Assembly: GCA_950097015.1 (NCBI GenBank)
Contig: CATNEN010000005.1
Location: forward strand, 3,339,501-3,403,500
DNA: 64,000 nucleotides
Direction: 5' to 3'
DNA from: Macrostomum hystrix
Taxonomy: Eukaryota; Platyhelminthes; Macrostomidae
Below, piece by piece: positions 1-11,800 of the stretch. The position numbers and the translations under genes are program-made. A model generated the notes under the pieces. That model did not search any database. It was not told the DNA's origin and saw only the letters and a program-made list of their open reading frames with translations. Every line of letters starts with the position of its first letter. Position 1 is the first letter of the stretch.

Positions 1-289
1 GACTGTACAGGTATGGAGTGTGTACACATGACTGTACAGGTATGGAGTGTGTATTATTGACTGTACAGGTATGGAGTGTGTATACATGACTGTACAGGTA
101 TGGAGTGTGTACACATGACTGTACAGGTATGGAGTGTGTATTTTTGACTGTACAGGTATGGAGTGTGTATACATGACTGTACAGGTATGGAGTGTGTACA
201 CATGACTGTACAGGTATGGAGTGTGTACACATGACTGTACAGGTATGGAGTGTGTATTTTTGACTGTCCAGGTATGGAGTGCGAACACT
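1..289. repeat. 29-bp minisatellite, cut by window edge
   Basis: About ten head-to-tail copies of a 29-bp unit containing gactgtacaggtatggagtg, with small variation in the last bases (acacat, tattat, attttt). It runs off the left edge. Its last, degenerate unit ends about 15 bp from the stop codon of the DENND3-like gene, so it lies in that gene's 3' untranslated or downstream region. Confidence 0.95.
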
Positions 290-304
290 TAATTGTCTAG
301 GTAT

Positions 305-3300
305 TTAGAGGTTTAGAATCAATTTTGTTACAGGTGATTGGTTTAGAAAGTTGATGAAATGGCACCTGCGACTGCAGAACAGGACCAACGGATCGCCATC
401 GCCATTCGCATTGTGAGGGCCAGACAGGAACGGACTGAGGCAAACCGGACGGACACCCGGGCCGCAGTCCACTCGCTTGAGCAGTTTTCTTTGAGCAGTG
501 TGCCAGACTAGAATCTCGGCTAGCTGCTGATTTCCGATGCCCATGCCGCTGCTGATTGAGTAGCAGTGTTTGCCAACTTCAGCCATGCTCAGCACCGGAT
601 GGCGGTGACCGGTGAGACGCTCCTCCGTTGGCGGTGCGCGACTAGTCATGATGACAGTCAGCTGACTGCCGCCCTGATGGTGATAGGTTGCCAGCCAGAA
701 GTGCGACGGCTCAGTAGATACCTGGTGAAGGTGATGAGAAAACTCCGAATTTGAGTTTGATCGGATTTATTGTAGATAGATGATGTACTTTGACTCCTGA
801 TACACTTTCTACCGATACACTTTCTACCGATAAACTTTCTACCGATATACTTTCTACCGATACACTTTCTACCGATACACTTTCTACCGATACACTTTCT
901 ACCGATACACTTTCTACCGATACACTTTCTACCGATATACTTTCTACCGATACACTTTCTACCGATACACTTTCTACCGATATACTTTCTACCGATACAC
1001 TTTCTACCGATATACTTTCTACCGATATACTTTCTACCGATACACTTTCTACCGATATACTTTCTACCGATACACTTTCTACCGATACACTTTCTACCGA
1101 TATACTTTCTACCGATACACTTTCTACCGATACACTTTCTACCGATATACTTTCTACCGATACACTTTCTACCGATATACTTTCTACCGATATACTTTCT
1201 ACCGATACACTTTCTACCGATATACTTTCTACCGATACACTTTCTACCGATACACTTTCTAACGATATACTTTCTACCGATACACTTTCTACCGATATAC
1301 TTTCTACCGATATACTTTCTACCGATACACTTTCTACCGATATACTTTCTACCGATATACTTTCTACCGATATACTTTCTACCGATACACTTTCTACCGA
1401 TATACTTTCTACCGATACACTTTCTAACCGATATACTTTCTACCGATACACTTTCTACCGATATACTTTCTACCGATATACTTTCTACCGATACACTTTC
1501 TACCGATTTACTTTCTACCGATACACTTTCTACCGATACACTTTCTACCGATATACTTTCTACCGATACACTTTCTACCGATACACTTTCTACCGATATA
1601 CTTTCTACCGATATACTTTCTACCGATACACTTTCTACCGATATACTTTCTACCGATATACTTTCTACCGATACACTTTCTACCGATATACTTTCTACCG
1701 ATACACTTTCTACCGATATACTTTCTACCGATACACTTTCTACCGATACACTTTCTACCGATATACTTTCTACCGATATACTTTCTACCGATACACTTTC
1801 TACCGATATACTTTCTACCGATACACTTTCTACCGATACACTTTCTACCGATATACTTTCTACCGATATACTTTCTACCGATACACTTTCTACCGATATA
1901 CTTTCTACCGATACACTTTCTACCGATATACTTTCTACCGATATACTTTCTACCGATATACTTTCTACCGATATACTTTCTACCGTAGTTCCGTCAGTGA
2001 AAAATGGCAGCACTAACCTGCATCACGCAGTGAATTCTGCCAGGTAGATTCGCCACAATGGAATCAATTAGGCCGGCCTGTACATCCACAATGGCCAATT
2101 TGGATACTGTGCTAGTATTATAAGCGCAGTAGATAGGCTCAGGATAGGTGTAAACTCCAGGTCTTGTCATTGGAAACAGGCCAACGATGGTGACCTTCTC
2201 TGATTCACCGTAGGCGGGGTTAAATTTGCACACCAAACTCTGGTACGTGCTTGTCGGGAGGCTGCTATCGTAGCGGCCTTTGCTAAAGTAGAGAAAATTA
2301 TCCATCAGCTGCCTGTCAGCTCGGTAGAACTGACTGCCTTCCACCCTAGCCAAAGCTAGCAGGGTGTCAATAATAAGAGCATTTTCGCAGGCCTTGTGTA
2401 CAATCGTGCGATCTTTCGCCAGACGATAGGCCCGCATAGCTGCTAGGTATTCTTCGAGTACGGTGTGCCACGCTGGTAGGTCGCCAGATTTGAGCCAGAT
2501 TGTATGGCTGCTATGCTGCTGAGGATGCTGCTGACGATTTGCTGAGTTGCTACGATGAGGCGCGGGGAGAGAAAGCTAGTTAGGAACCCCGTAAATAATC
2601 TCAAAATTTTTGAAGAAGCTAGAATGCCCGATACCTCAATAATTGTTTTCTAAGCATTGGGGCACCCACGGGGAGTGGCAGAGCGGTCTACCGCGTTTGC
2701 CTCTCAAACCAAGGTCCTGAGCTCGATTCCGCGGCGAGGCCACATTCATTTGGGGCGCAGCGGTGGAGAGAAGGCTTGGTGGCTTGTCGTGCAATTAACG
2801 CCCTTGTGGGCCAACCGCCAAGTCACTGCAGTGACAGTGCACACTGCCGGACGATGAGAAAGTCAGGGCAGATGTACACACCTGTGTGAGCGTGTGCCTG
2901 CGTACAGTATCTGTGTTCGTGTGTGCTCAGGAGTCAGAGAAACAGGCAGAATTGCCTCCAGGCTGGCTGCTGCTCTAGTGTCACGAAATGATGTGCCATT
3001 GCCCGCAGACAGACACAGAGAGAATTGCCTATTTGAATCGGAAAGTGAGGTCCCTTTTTTATTCATGTCAAAAAATTATAGAGTACCAGCCGTTCATATT
3101 TTGGTAGAAAGTTTTCTATTTTAAAGTTGGAAATAGCCAAACACAACTATTATAACGTATTAATGAATGGAACGCACAATGGAACAGGAAAATCCCTGAA
3201 GTCTAGCAAAGTATACAAAATAGTCGTACTGGAAGGAACAGAAACGAACGGCCATTGGTAGAGCCGCAGCTATTGTATGAACAACTCCCTCAACAAGCTC

Positions 3301-6300
3301 ATGCTGGTACCCATTTTACAGCTGGAACGACTTTCCCAAAAACTGCTTTCCTAATGCTGAGATTCGAACTCCCGACCTTCTAGTCTCGGATCACAAGCTC
3401 TTAACAACGGGCTACAAGCTCTCTAACCCAGTAATAAGATAACAGATACCTGTACACTAAAGCCTCTAAAATATATAGCAATCCTGGTTTTAAAACAATC
3501 GAATCGTTGTCACACCTGACTCCAGCAGTTGTCGTATTCTCCATTGTGATCTTGAGCGAAGCGTAACCGGAAGCGATACGCCAGATCATCCTAGTGGGTC
3601 GCTCGACATTGGTCACCTGGTCAAGATTTGCCAACCTAATGAACGGCGAACCGGCGTGGCCGTGCGGACTGCGCAAATAGATGCTTCGGTCGGTTAGGAC
3701 CAGATGACCGGAACGCAGCCTGTCCACGTGGACCAGACTACCCGCTTTCAGGACAATCTGCGGAAAATAGTCATTTCTAGTTACCAAGGCGACGTGCATT
3801 TTAATGTGGGCACATTCCGTGACTCACTGCCGCATCTTCGGGCGCATCGACGGCTCGCAGTTCTCGAACCCGACTGCTCCACATGTCGTAGAAGGCGTGA
3901 AACAAAGCCGGGTCGATGCCGAAGTTGTCTTCCGGCATCAGCAGCTGGTCATTATCAGCATCTTCGATGTTGATCTCTACGTTAGACCCCGCGGCGACAT
4001 CGGATGAATCCACGGATAGCGGTAGAAAAGTTTGAAACAGTCTCGACTGCAGCTCCTCGTCGAAACTGATGCATAGGTTTGACAGACATTCGGCAAAGCT
4101 GGCCTTGTTGATACTGCGCATCGGGATCTCGATGTTTCTACTGATTCTTCGTCGATCTCTGGCTTCGCCTTCATCGTGCCCCGTTGCATAGCTATTGTCC
4201 ATCGCAACAGCCACAGCCGACGTGGCGATTGACGCAGGCAGATCCAGGCTATCGTCAATGTCCAAGTCCAGGGCTCCTCCGCTCGTCGAATGAACGAACT
4301 GGCGTAGCTGCTGCAACTCTTCGTGGAGAGCTTGACGCTCGGTGTCGGACAGTCCGCGCATGATTTCCTTAACGGCTGGCTGGTTGACCAGACGGTTGTC
4401 GAGCCGGTAGCACTCGTGGCAGTCCCGGAGGGCTGGAACATTCTGCCCAGTTGCCAAGTGGAACATGCTGCGCAGGTGGTGTATTAACACGCGTCTGAAT
4501 AAAAGCAAAGGTGAAGAGATCGTCAGAGAAAGCAACGAAAGTGAAATTGATTTGTTGGATCGGAAGGCAAATTTATTTTTTCTCTCTAGTCTGTCTCTAG
4601 TTCTGTCAATTCTAATTGTATTATTACTCTAACTAGTCTCTCAGCGTACTACCCTCGTATGCGGATTGGACTATTTTCTCAGCGCTAGGACGAGTATATA
4701 TTACATAGACCAAAAGTTCCTATTTGATAAGAGTTCTCGACTAATCCCAAAGGTGTTTGCAAGCTCATTTTCGCTTTGGATGATGAAAACATCTATAGAT
4801 ACGTCTTAGAATTTATAGGAATCACATTGCCTAAATGTCACGCTTCAATGGGTGACTTCACTTCGTTTCGAGATGAAAGCGAATGACATTTCGATTTCCT
4901 GCGAGATGAAACGTCTGGAGAAAGTGAAACAGCCCAAATCAAAAGCAAGTCACGATTACAAAGCTTCTTCTAAAACTACAGAATCTTCACACCCACCTGC
5001 TCTTGTCTGCCCCATCCAGCTGTCTGCCCAGCATGTCGATGCAGCGCGGATAGAATCCATCGCCTCCCGAAGCTGCCAGACGCTTTGGAAAGTACTCCGG
5101 CAGGCGCAGATACTCCGGATTGCGCTGTCCCGGCTCCAGTTCCGGCACCTTCGGCAAAGCCATCATTGAAGCCGACTGGCGGGTCTTTGTTCTGGCGAAG
5201 CTTTTCTTTCGATTGCTTCTAGCCTGCAGATCCCAGGCGTCTTCGCGACTGTCCAACCGGTCGTGCAGGAATGCGTCGAACATGGTGCCCTTGACGACCA
5301 TTTCGTAGAATGATAGGTCTGCGTCTGGCAAAGAGTTCAGGTAGCCATCCTTGTCAAAGAATCTGCGCTCTTCAGTGATAAACTGTTTAACGCTGCCGAA
5401 CAGCTCGACCATAAACTGCAGGAAAGTGTTCAACAGCAGGTGTCTATTCTCCATGTTGAATAGCCTCTTCTGATCGTTGAAGTCCTCGATGGTGAGAGGA
5501 TCGGGCTTGGATAGGATGACCCAGTCGAAGTTCAGCTTCTTCATTCGCGGTGACAGCTGGTCTTTTAACTGGCGTACCAGATCCCTAGAATGGGAGAAGA
5601 AGTTTAGTAACGATAAAAATTTAAATACATCTTAAGCACTATTGATTGCTATTTTAAAGGTGCTCAGTTTCAACCAAAACTTTTCGGTGTCTAATTGAGT
5701 GACTTCCATCGGAAGGGAAGATCTTCAGATGGACAATCACACAAAAACTCCATGTAATATCCTTTGGCATTTTCAACCAAATCTAGAATAAAAGCGGCCC
5801 CTCAATAAAGTACCCTTTATTCGCCTCTGGCCTCACCTGGGCATCGAAGGCACTCTCTCAGCTGGCTCAGTGAGGTACACATTTCCGGAGTCCAAGTCAC
5901 CGACAACTAGGCCGGCAGTGTCGTTGACCTCCTCGCGAAAGCTTGAATGACAGCCGAAGAAGAACGGCTGCGGAGCTCCGAGGAACTCGGCGCTGGGAAT
6001 GCTGGACATGTAAGGCAAGCTCCAGCGCATTGGATAGAGCAGCAGCAGCAGCGACTCCATTACAAGAGCAATCAGCGATGCGTCCGAGCTAGTCACAACG
6101 ATGCGTTGATCAGTTAGTAGGGCGGAAAGTAGCAGCATGATGTCGTCCAACGACAAACTGCGGAACAGCACGGTCAAGTCAAAGTCCACCACAATGCCCA
6201 TGCGTGGCATCGGTGGAAGCAAGCTCAGGGTGACACCAAATAATTCTGAGCGAATTCCCCAACAGGTGTCAGTCAAAGGTGGCACTGGTGTGCTGCACAG

Positions 6301-8091
6301 AGCGATTGTGGCCTCCTTGATGATGGAGTTAAAGTTGTGGGGATCCTCTTGGCACACACGGGACAGGATAGCAGCCAAAGAGGTTTTGAGTACGGAGAAG
6401 TACGGCAGCTTTGACACGAGGATCACTGTGGATGGCACATAGACAACCTGGAAGGTGATTGTAATGCGCGCGTGATTAGTCTTATCATCGGGCGGCGAAC
6501 AATTTCGCGTACTTTTTAATAACCATCCTACAAACTTTCTTACGAAAAACATCAAGTCCAAAACTTGCCTCATCACTGAGTCCCTCCTGTTCGTCCTCGG
6601 GGCCGTCTTCTTCTAAGCGAAGCTGCACTGTTTCCTCTTCCTCCTCATCGGAACTTTTGTTTTCTTCAGCATCGTAATCTTCAGAGTTGCTCTTGGCCAA
6701 GATCTGTCGTCTGGCTCGATATTGACGACCAAATGTCAACAGAGTGGCGTAGAGCCGATCGCCCGACAGGTGCGTGAGCACGTGATAGTCGATTCGAGGT
6801 TCCAAGGATTGCGAACTGACCTGCGGTGTTGAAAATTTCTCCCTTTTTAATTATGTACCTGTCAACACTTGCCTACTCTTATCGCGCAACTGAACACAAC
6901 AACATTGTCTGTTTTACGGGTTGAGATATTGCGCTTGTACGAGTGGTTCATATATTTAAGAATTCACTTCTCTTGTGATTTGCGGTCGATTTCTAAATCG
7001 TGAGTTTATCGAAATGCAGCACAAGCAAAGAAATTACCTGCAAGCCTTCTGGGTAGCACAGGTCTGGCAGGCCCTCGGCAACCTCGCCAGCTACCTTCTT
7101 CTCGTGCTTGCTGACCGAAATGTTGCGCAGCGAGGACATTCGCCTGCCATCGGCTCCGGTGCTGCCTATTGGACCGCTAGTAAGCGTCTGACGCCGGCGC
7201 ATAAGGCGCGGCAGTGCCTCCTGATCCTCGTCTGACATTAGCGACTTCAGCACATCGGCGTTAACCCTCGCGAAGCTGGGACGACGTGACTGCCGAGCGG
7301 CTGCTGACATCGACGAACGAGGCGACGTTGAAGAAGAAGGAAGCAGCGACTGGAATATACCGAGACGTCGACCAGAGCTGGCGCCACTTTCACCGCCGCC
7401 GCTTCCTACGCCACTAACGCCTGACACGGTTCGGATAAGCTAGAAGGGAAAAATGATTGCAGGATTTGGCTCTATGGCATGCTTGAATCTATTTAACATG
7501 TCAGCTAAAAACATTAACTATTACCTGGATTGAGTTAACCTCTTCTTCGTCTTCTTCTTCAATCAAGGTTGGCGAATGGCCGGCCGTCACTAGGCTAGAT
7601 GGGTGTTGGTGCTGCTGCTGCTGCGATCGATCGGGCACACGTCCGTGCGCCAGCGAACGCGAGGCTTTCGAGCCAGCGTGGAACGCCGGGGGCGGATAGA
7701 ACGGATCTACTGGCGGATGACTGCAATCGATTGGAAATTTGTCGTAATTCGTGCCCTTCGACTTTCAGAATTTACTAGGAGTTCAGCAGAAAGAATCATG
7801 CTTTAAGTTTACCGTGACATGTCTAATTTAAACGTACGTTAGTAAATTAAATAGAAAATATTTCTGTTGAATTTAGAATGGCGATGAGAATTACCTGTTC
7901 GGAAAGACTGCTTTCGACTCGTTTACAATAGCTAAAAAGCAAGGCTCAAAGGAGATGCTCGTTAGCTGTCTGTTTAATTGACCAGTGCCGCCGCCTTTGA
8001 AACTTGGTCGACGCCTGAGGCCGCTGCTTTCGTCTGCGCCAACCACGACGAGAATCTCCAGAAGTCTATTCTTTAAATAGAAGCCCGACAT
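305..8091 (-). CDS. DENND3: DENND3-like DENN-domain Rab exchange factor, 10 exons
   Basis: Exons, in transcript order (plus-strand coordinates): 8091-7895, 7720-7525, 7439-7038, 6820-6569, 6447-5837, 5584-4997, 4494-3828, 3757-3516, 2549-2018, 721-305. Joined, they give 1367 residues ending in TAA, with matching phases throughout. Domains seen: an N-terminal LLEILVVVGAD segment (about 10-20) and HPPVDPFYPP (about 67-76); uDENN (about 270-380) broken by an acidic loop; cDENN (about 410-540, with LLSALLTDQRIVVTSSD and LLLLYPMRWSLPY); dDENN (about 560-680); a charged linker; a PH-like segment in exon 8 (about 972-1050); and a WD40-like C-terminus in exons 9-10 (LTGHRHPVLSM and ILVWHT). This order is that of DENND3, the exchange factor for Rab12 in endosome and autophagy traffic. 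Exon 4 probably ends at a GC donor (GAG then GCAAGT); this is the only phase-compatible join I found. Exon 2 carries a short Gln run. The family call is from memory of the domain order; the last WD40 blades are the least certain part. Confidence 0.72.
800..1985. repeat. 15-bp minisatellite in last DENND3 intron
   Basis: About 79 copies of the 15-bp unit acactttctaccgat. Almost all variation is a single C/T site (gatacac versus gatatac), giving a readable binary variant map. One 16-bp unit near 1425 (an extra a before ccgat) shifts the phase. It fills nearly the whole intron 722-2017. Because 15 is a multiple of three and the unit has no stop, long reading frames run on both strands; these are artefacts. 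Confidence 0.97.
2657..3020 (+). mobile_element. tRNA-derived SINE, family A, fullest copy
   Basis: The head looks like a tRNA gene, with an A-box-like gtggcagagcggtcta and a B-box-like gagctcgattcc. The body contains ggcttggtggcttgtcgtgc, followed by a GT-rich segment (cacctgtgtgagcgtgtgcc). The same head, body and tail recur at 40620, 41455, 44972 and 56555 and as fragments near 14058 and 48369, which establishes it as a dispersed family. It sits in DENND3 intron 8, opposite to the gene. Confidence 0.8.
3250..3422 (-). mobile_element. tRNA-derived SINE, family B, degraded copy
   Basis: On the minus strand a tRNA-like B box (ggtcgggagttcgaatctc) follows a degenerate head; further on is a conserved body, read on plus as gctggtacccattttacagc. 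It matches the better copy at 23836-24121, including agccgcagctattg at the far end. It lies in DENND3 intron 8, in the gene's orientation. Confidence 0.72.
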
Positions 8092-8773
8092 TGCTTTGTT
8101 AGCAAATGTGGATGGTTAGTACTGCCCGTTTATTCCACGCTGCAGGCTGAAATTAGTTAATACAAGGTGCCATAATGGTTTTACATAGTATTAAAATCAT
8201 AGAATATAGTATTACATTGAGCCACTTTTGTTGGAACTGCTTATAGTATACTTTTATACATCAGTAGCCTTAATTATTATGATAATTAAACAAACTGCAG
8301 AAGATGGGACAAGCCATAGCATTGTCTAAACAGGTGTATATTAAAGCTGTTGCTAAATTGTCGATAAGGAATGTTCCTGTAGGGGATTTTTCATTTGGCA
8401 AGCGCAAAATAAAAATGCAGACTTCGCACTACCAAGAGAAAACAGAAAAGTACTTATTCAAATGGACCAAAACGTTCAGACTTAATCTACCAAGAATGTT
8501 TCTAACTCTGAAAATTAGCTCCTGCTAAAATCGTGAAGCTACATTACGTTAGATTGTCATTAAATGTTTTGTAAAGGCGCAAACCAAATCGGCACTTAAA
8601 TGCATAGTAAAACTGACTATTTTATTTTTAAAAATTTCAAAAAATATAAAAACTTGTTTTGCCTTTCATTGAAAAATAATATGACATATTCTATTTTTTT
8701 AACGCAAAGACATATTTAATGTTGTTATACTGCACCTTAACAGAATAGCTTAAAGCAAGATTTTCAAAAAGCG
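8092..8773. promoter_or_regulatory. divergent upstream region shared by DENND3 and eEF2
   Basis: About 0.7 kb separates the DENND3 start codon (minus) from the probable eEF2 transcription start (plus). It is AT-rich, has no convincing coding sequence, and must hold both promoters. A 74-codon open frame at 8304-8528 has AT-rich composition like its surroundings and no recognisable product, so I do not call it. I see no clear TATA box. Confidence 0.5.
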
Positions 8774-8786
8774 CTCTCCTTTTACT
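8774..8786 (+). promoter_or_regulatory. possible 5' TOP motif of eEF2 mRNA
   Basis: The tract ctctccttttact starts with C and is almost all pyrimidine, 80 bp before the eEF2 start codon. Known animal eEF2 mRNAs begin with a terminal oligopyrimidine (TOP) tract that places them under mTOR/LARP1 control. The position and sequence fit, but the transcription start is inferred, not seen. Confidence 0.45.
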
Positions 8787-8853
8787 GTTAACTCCGAGTG
8801 TGTGATAAAGGTGTTGTTAGTATTCTGTAGTGCACGAGGAAGAGGGATTAAAA

Positions 8854-11800
8854 ATGGTAAGTCGTGTACCTTGACAATATACGTATGTATTTGTTCTTTG
8901 AATTAGTGATTTGTGCATAATGGTCTTTGTTTCTGAAACCATTTTATGATTTAGTTAATGACTTAATCCAGACTTATACATAATCAGTTAAAAAATCGTT
9001 TTTTACTAAGTTTAGTAAATTATGGTATGTAATATTAGATTGGGATCTAATGGGATAGGTCATGGCTATGTGCATCATTGCACTTCACTCAATTTGCTTC
9101 TTTCCTACTATTAGCTCTTGTGTTTTTAAATATTCAAAGTAGTAACTAGTATATGCATATGCTTTACCAGCTTTGTTTTTGCCCTAGGCCTAGCTTATGC
9201 TATGTAGACTATGCTTTATTGCACTATCCATACTAAAGAATAATAGCCGTGCCTACAGCTTTGGAATTATGGAACTCTAGCCTTAGATATTGTTTGATGA
9301 ATTCTATTTATTATTTAACAGTTTAATACTGTCTACTATTTTTTACTTTTTTAAGTGCACATATGCTATAAGTAATGGCAAACTATATCTTCAGTTAAGT
9401 AATTTAATAGTTTTGTCAATTATTTTGCTATCCACTATTATTAATATTAGCATCGAAATAAATCAAGAATGGATTTTATTTAGTAGGCCTAATAAACATT
9501 TTTTGCTTAAATAAGTTTTACATGTTTGTTTTCAGTGCACACATCTTTTGGATTTGATTAATATCATAACCAACAGAATTTTTAGACTAAACTATAGGTA
9601 AATTTAATTGGCTGGAATCAGTAGAGTAGCCAGTTACTATGTAAGCTAGTGATTAGGCTAGAGACTAAAGTCAGTTGCCACATAAACTAGGCCTATAGTG
9701 TAAAGTCTATAAGTTAGCCTAACCTATAATACTTAGTGCCCAAAATAACTTGTCATAGAACTTATAGGGCTAGTTATTTATCCAATAGTCTAGTCAAAAA
9801 AAGTTTATATTTTGTAGCAGCAGCAGTTCTAGTTTCAAGCGTTATTAAGCTTCAGCACGGTTAACTTACATACTTGTTACTTAGACTTTAGAGCAAAGCC
9901 CCTAATATAGAGCGCATATAATATCCTCTTGTCTATGGTTAATACTGACACATAAATACAGTCACTCAAGCCACCAATTTGTAGCCGTCTTAAAGGCTAC
10001 AACTAAGAAAGGTAGATGTTTGCAGTGGAATGTAAGATAGGACGTTATGCCTTAGTGGTCTCGCCCGGCTAAGACTTCTGGGCTTGAGTGACTGTATTTA
10101 TGTGTCAGTATTAACCATAGACAAGAGGATATTATATGCGCTCTATATTAGGGGCTTTGCTCTAAAGTCTAAGTAACAAGTATGTAAGTTAACGGTGCTG
10201 AAGCTTAATAACGCTTGAAACTAGAACTGCTGCTGCTACAATTTAAAGCAAAGTTATTATATAATAACTTTAAACAACCTAAGTTTGTTAGTTATAATAT
10301 TATTTATTGCTTTTGTGCCTTTTTGTATTGTGTTTTAAAAATTACAATGAAATTCAATGTTTGATAAAGTTATATATATATTTGGCAAATAAATTGTAAG
10401 TTAAATGACACATAATTTAACATAAGATAAGATGTTTAAGAAAGAAAATAGATTCTAAAAATTTTTTCAGTTCTTAATTATGGTTTTAAAGTACTTAATG
10501 CCTTTTTGTGACACACAATAGTGAAGCAAAAAGAGATTATTGAGTTATTAAGATAGCTGTTCTTTTTTACTTTGTAAACATTTTTTTCATATTTGATTAA
10601 TGAGTTTGGTAATTTATATGATGATATTACTTTTGAATGCCCTAAAAATAATGTGGGCCTTTCAGCTACTAGATGGACTGATATATTTTACTCAGTTTTT
10701 ACATGTTAGGAAAGTAACTGTGCTATAGCTTTTTTCCTAATTTTACTCTTCCTTTTTTCACAAAAAACTTAGGTGAACTTCACAGTGACCCAGATTCGTG
10801 GCATGATGGACAACAAGCGGAACATCCGCAACATGTCCGTCATTGCCCACGTGGACCATGGCAAATCAACTCTAACTGACTCTCTGTTGTCTAAAGCTGG
10901 TATCATTGCGTCAGCCAGAGCTGGCGAAACTAGATTTACTGATACTCGCAAGGACGAACAGGAGCGCTGCATCACCATCAAGTCAACAGCCGTGAGCATG
11001 TACTACGAGCTAGTTGAGTCTGACGTGAAGTATGTCAAGTCCCTCCAGGAAGTTTCCACTCGCAGCGATGGCACTGACGAGTGCGGCTTCCTTATCAACC
11101 TTATTGACTCGCCTGGTCACGTCGACTTCAGCTCTGAAGTAAGTCAGTCATATTTAAGGTTAAACAAATGCCAACAAAGCAAAAAAGTGATGACCTTTAC
11201 TGCCCCAGTCTGAACGCGATATGCGTATGTGGATTCAGTTTGTCTGATTAATTTTAGTTAACAAAATGACTAAACTTTTTAGAATTAAAAATCAATGCTT
11301 CCAGCTACCTATGACCTGCCATTGTCATTCAAATCTAGGTTACCGCCGCTCTGCGCGTTACCGACGGCGCCCTGGTTGTGGTCGACTGCAACTCCGGCGT
11401 TTGCGTCCAGACTGAGACTGTGCTCCGTCAGGCCATCGCCGAGCGCATCAAGCCGGTGCTGTTCATGAACAAAATGGACTGCTCTCTGCTGACCCTCAAG
11501 AAAGGCAAAGAAGATCTGTACCAGCAGTTCCAGCGTGTTGTTGAGAACATCAACGTTATCATCGCCCAGTTCGGCGAGGAGGGCGGTCCTATGGGCAACA
11601 TCTTTGTGACTCCGGAGAAGGGCACCGTCGGCTTCGGCTCCGGCCTTCACGCCTGGGCCTTCACGCTGAAGCAGTTCGCCGAGATGTACGCCTCCAAGTT
11701 CAAGATCGAGCCCCAGAAGCTCATGAAGCGCCTGTGGGGCGACAATTTCTACAACTCCGAGACTAAGAAGTGGGTCAAGACCGCCGAGAATGATAAGTGC

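Noticed and set aside
658-2016. Open frames of more than 400 codons on both strands
   Set aside because: They are translations of the 15-bp array, whose unit is a multiple of three without stops; the array sits in an intron.
305-8091. Myotubularin-related SBF1/SBF2 or DENND4 as the DENN protein
   Set aside because: No phosphatase, PH or PPR-type segments, and the WD40-like C-terminus with a PH-like domain fits DENND3 better.
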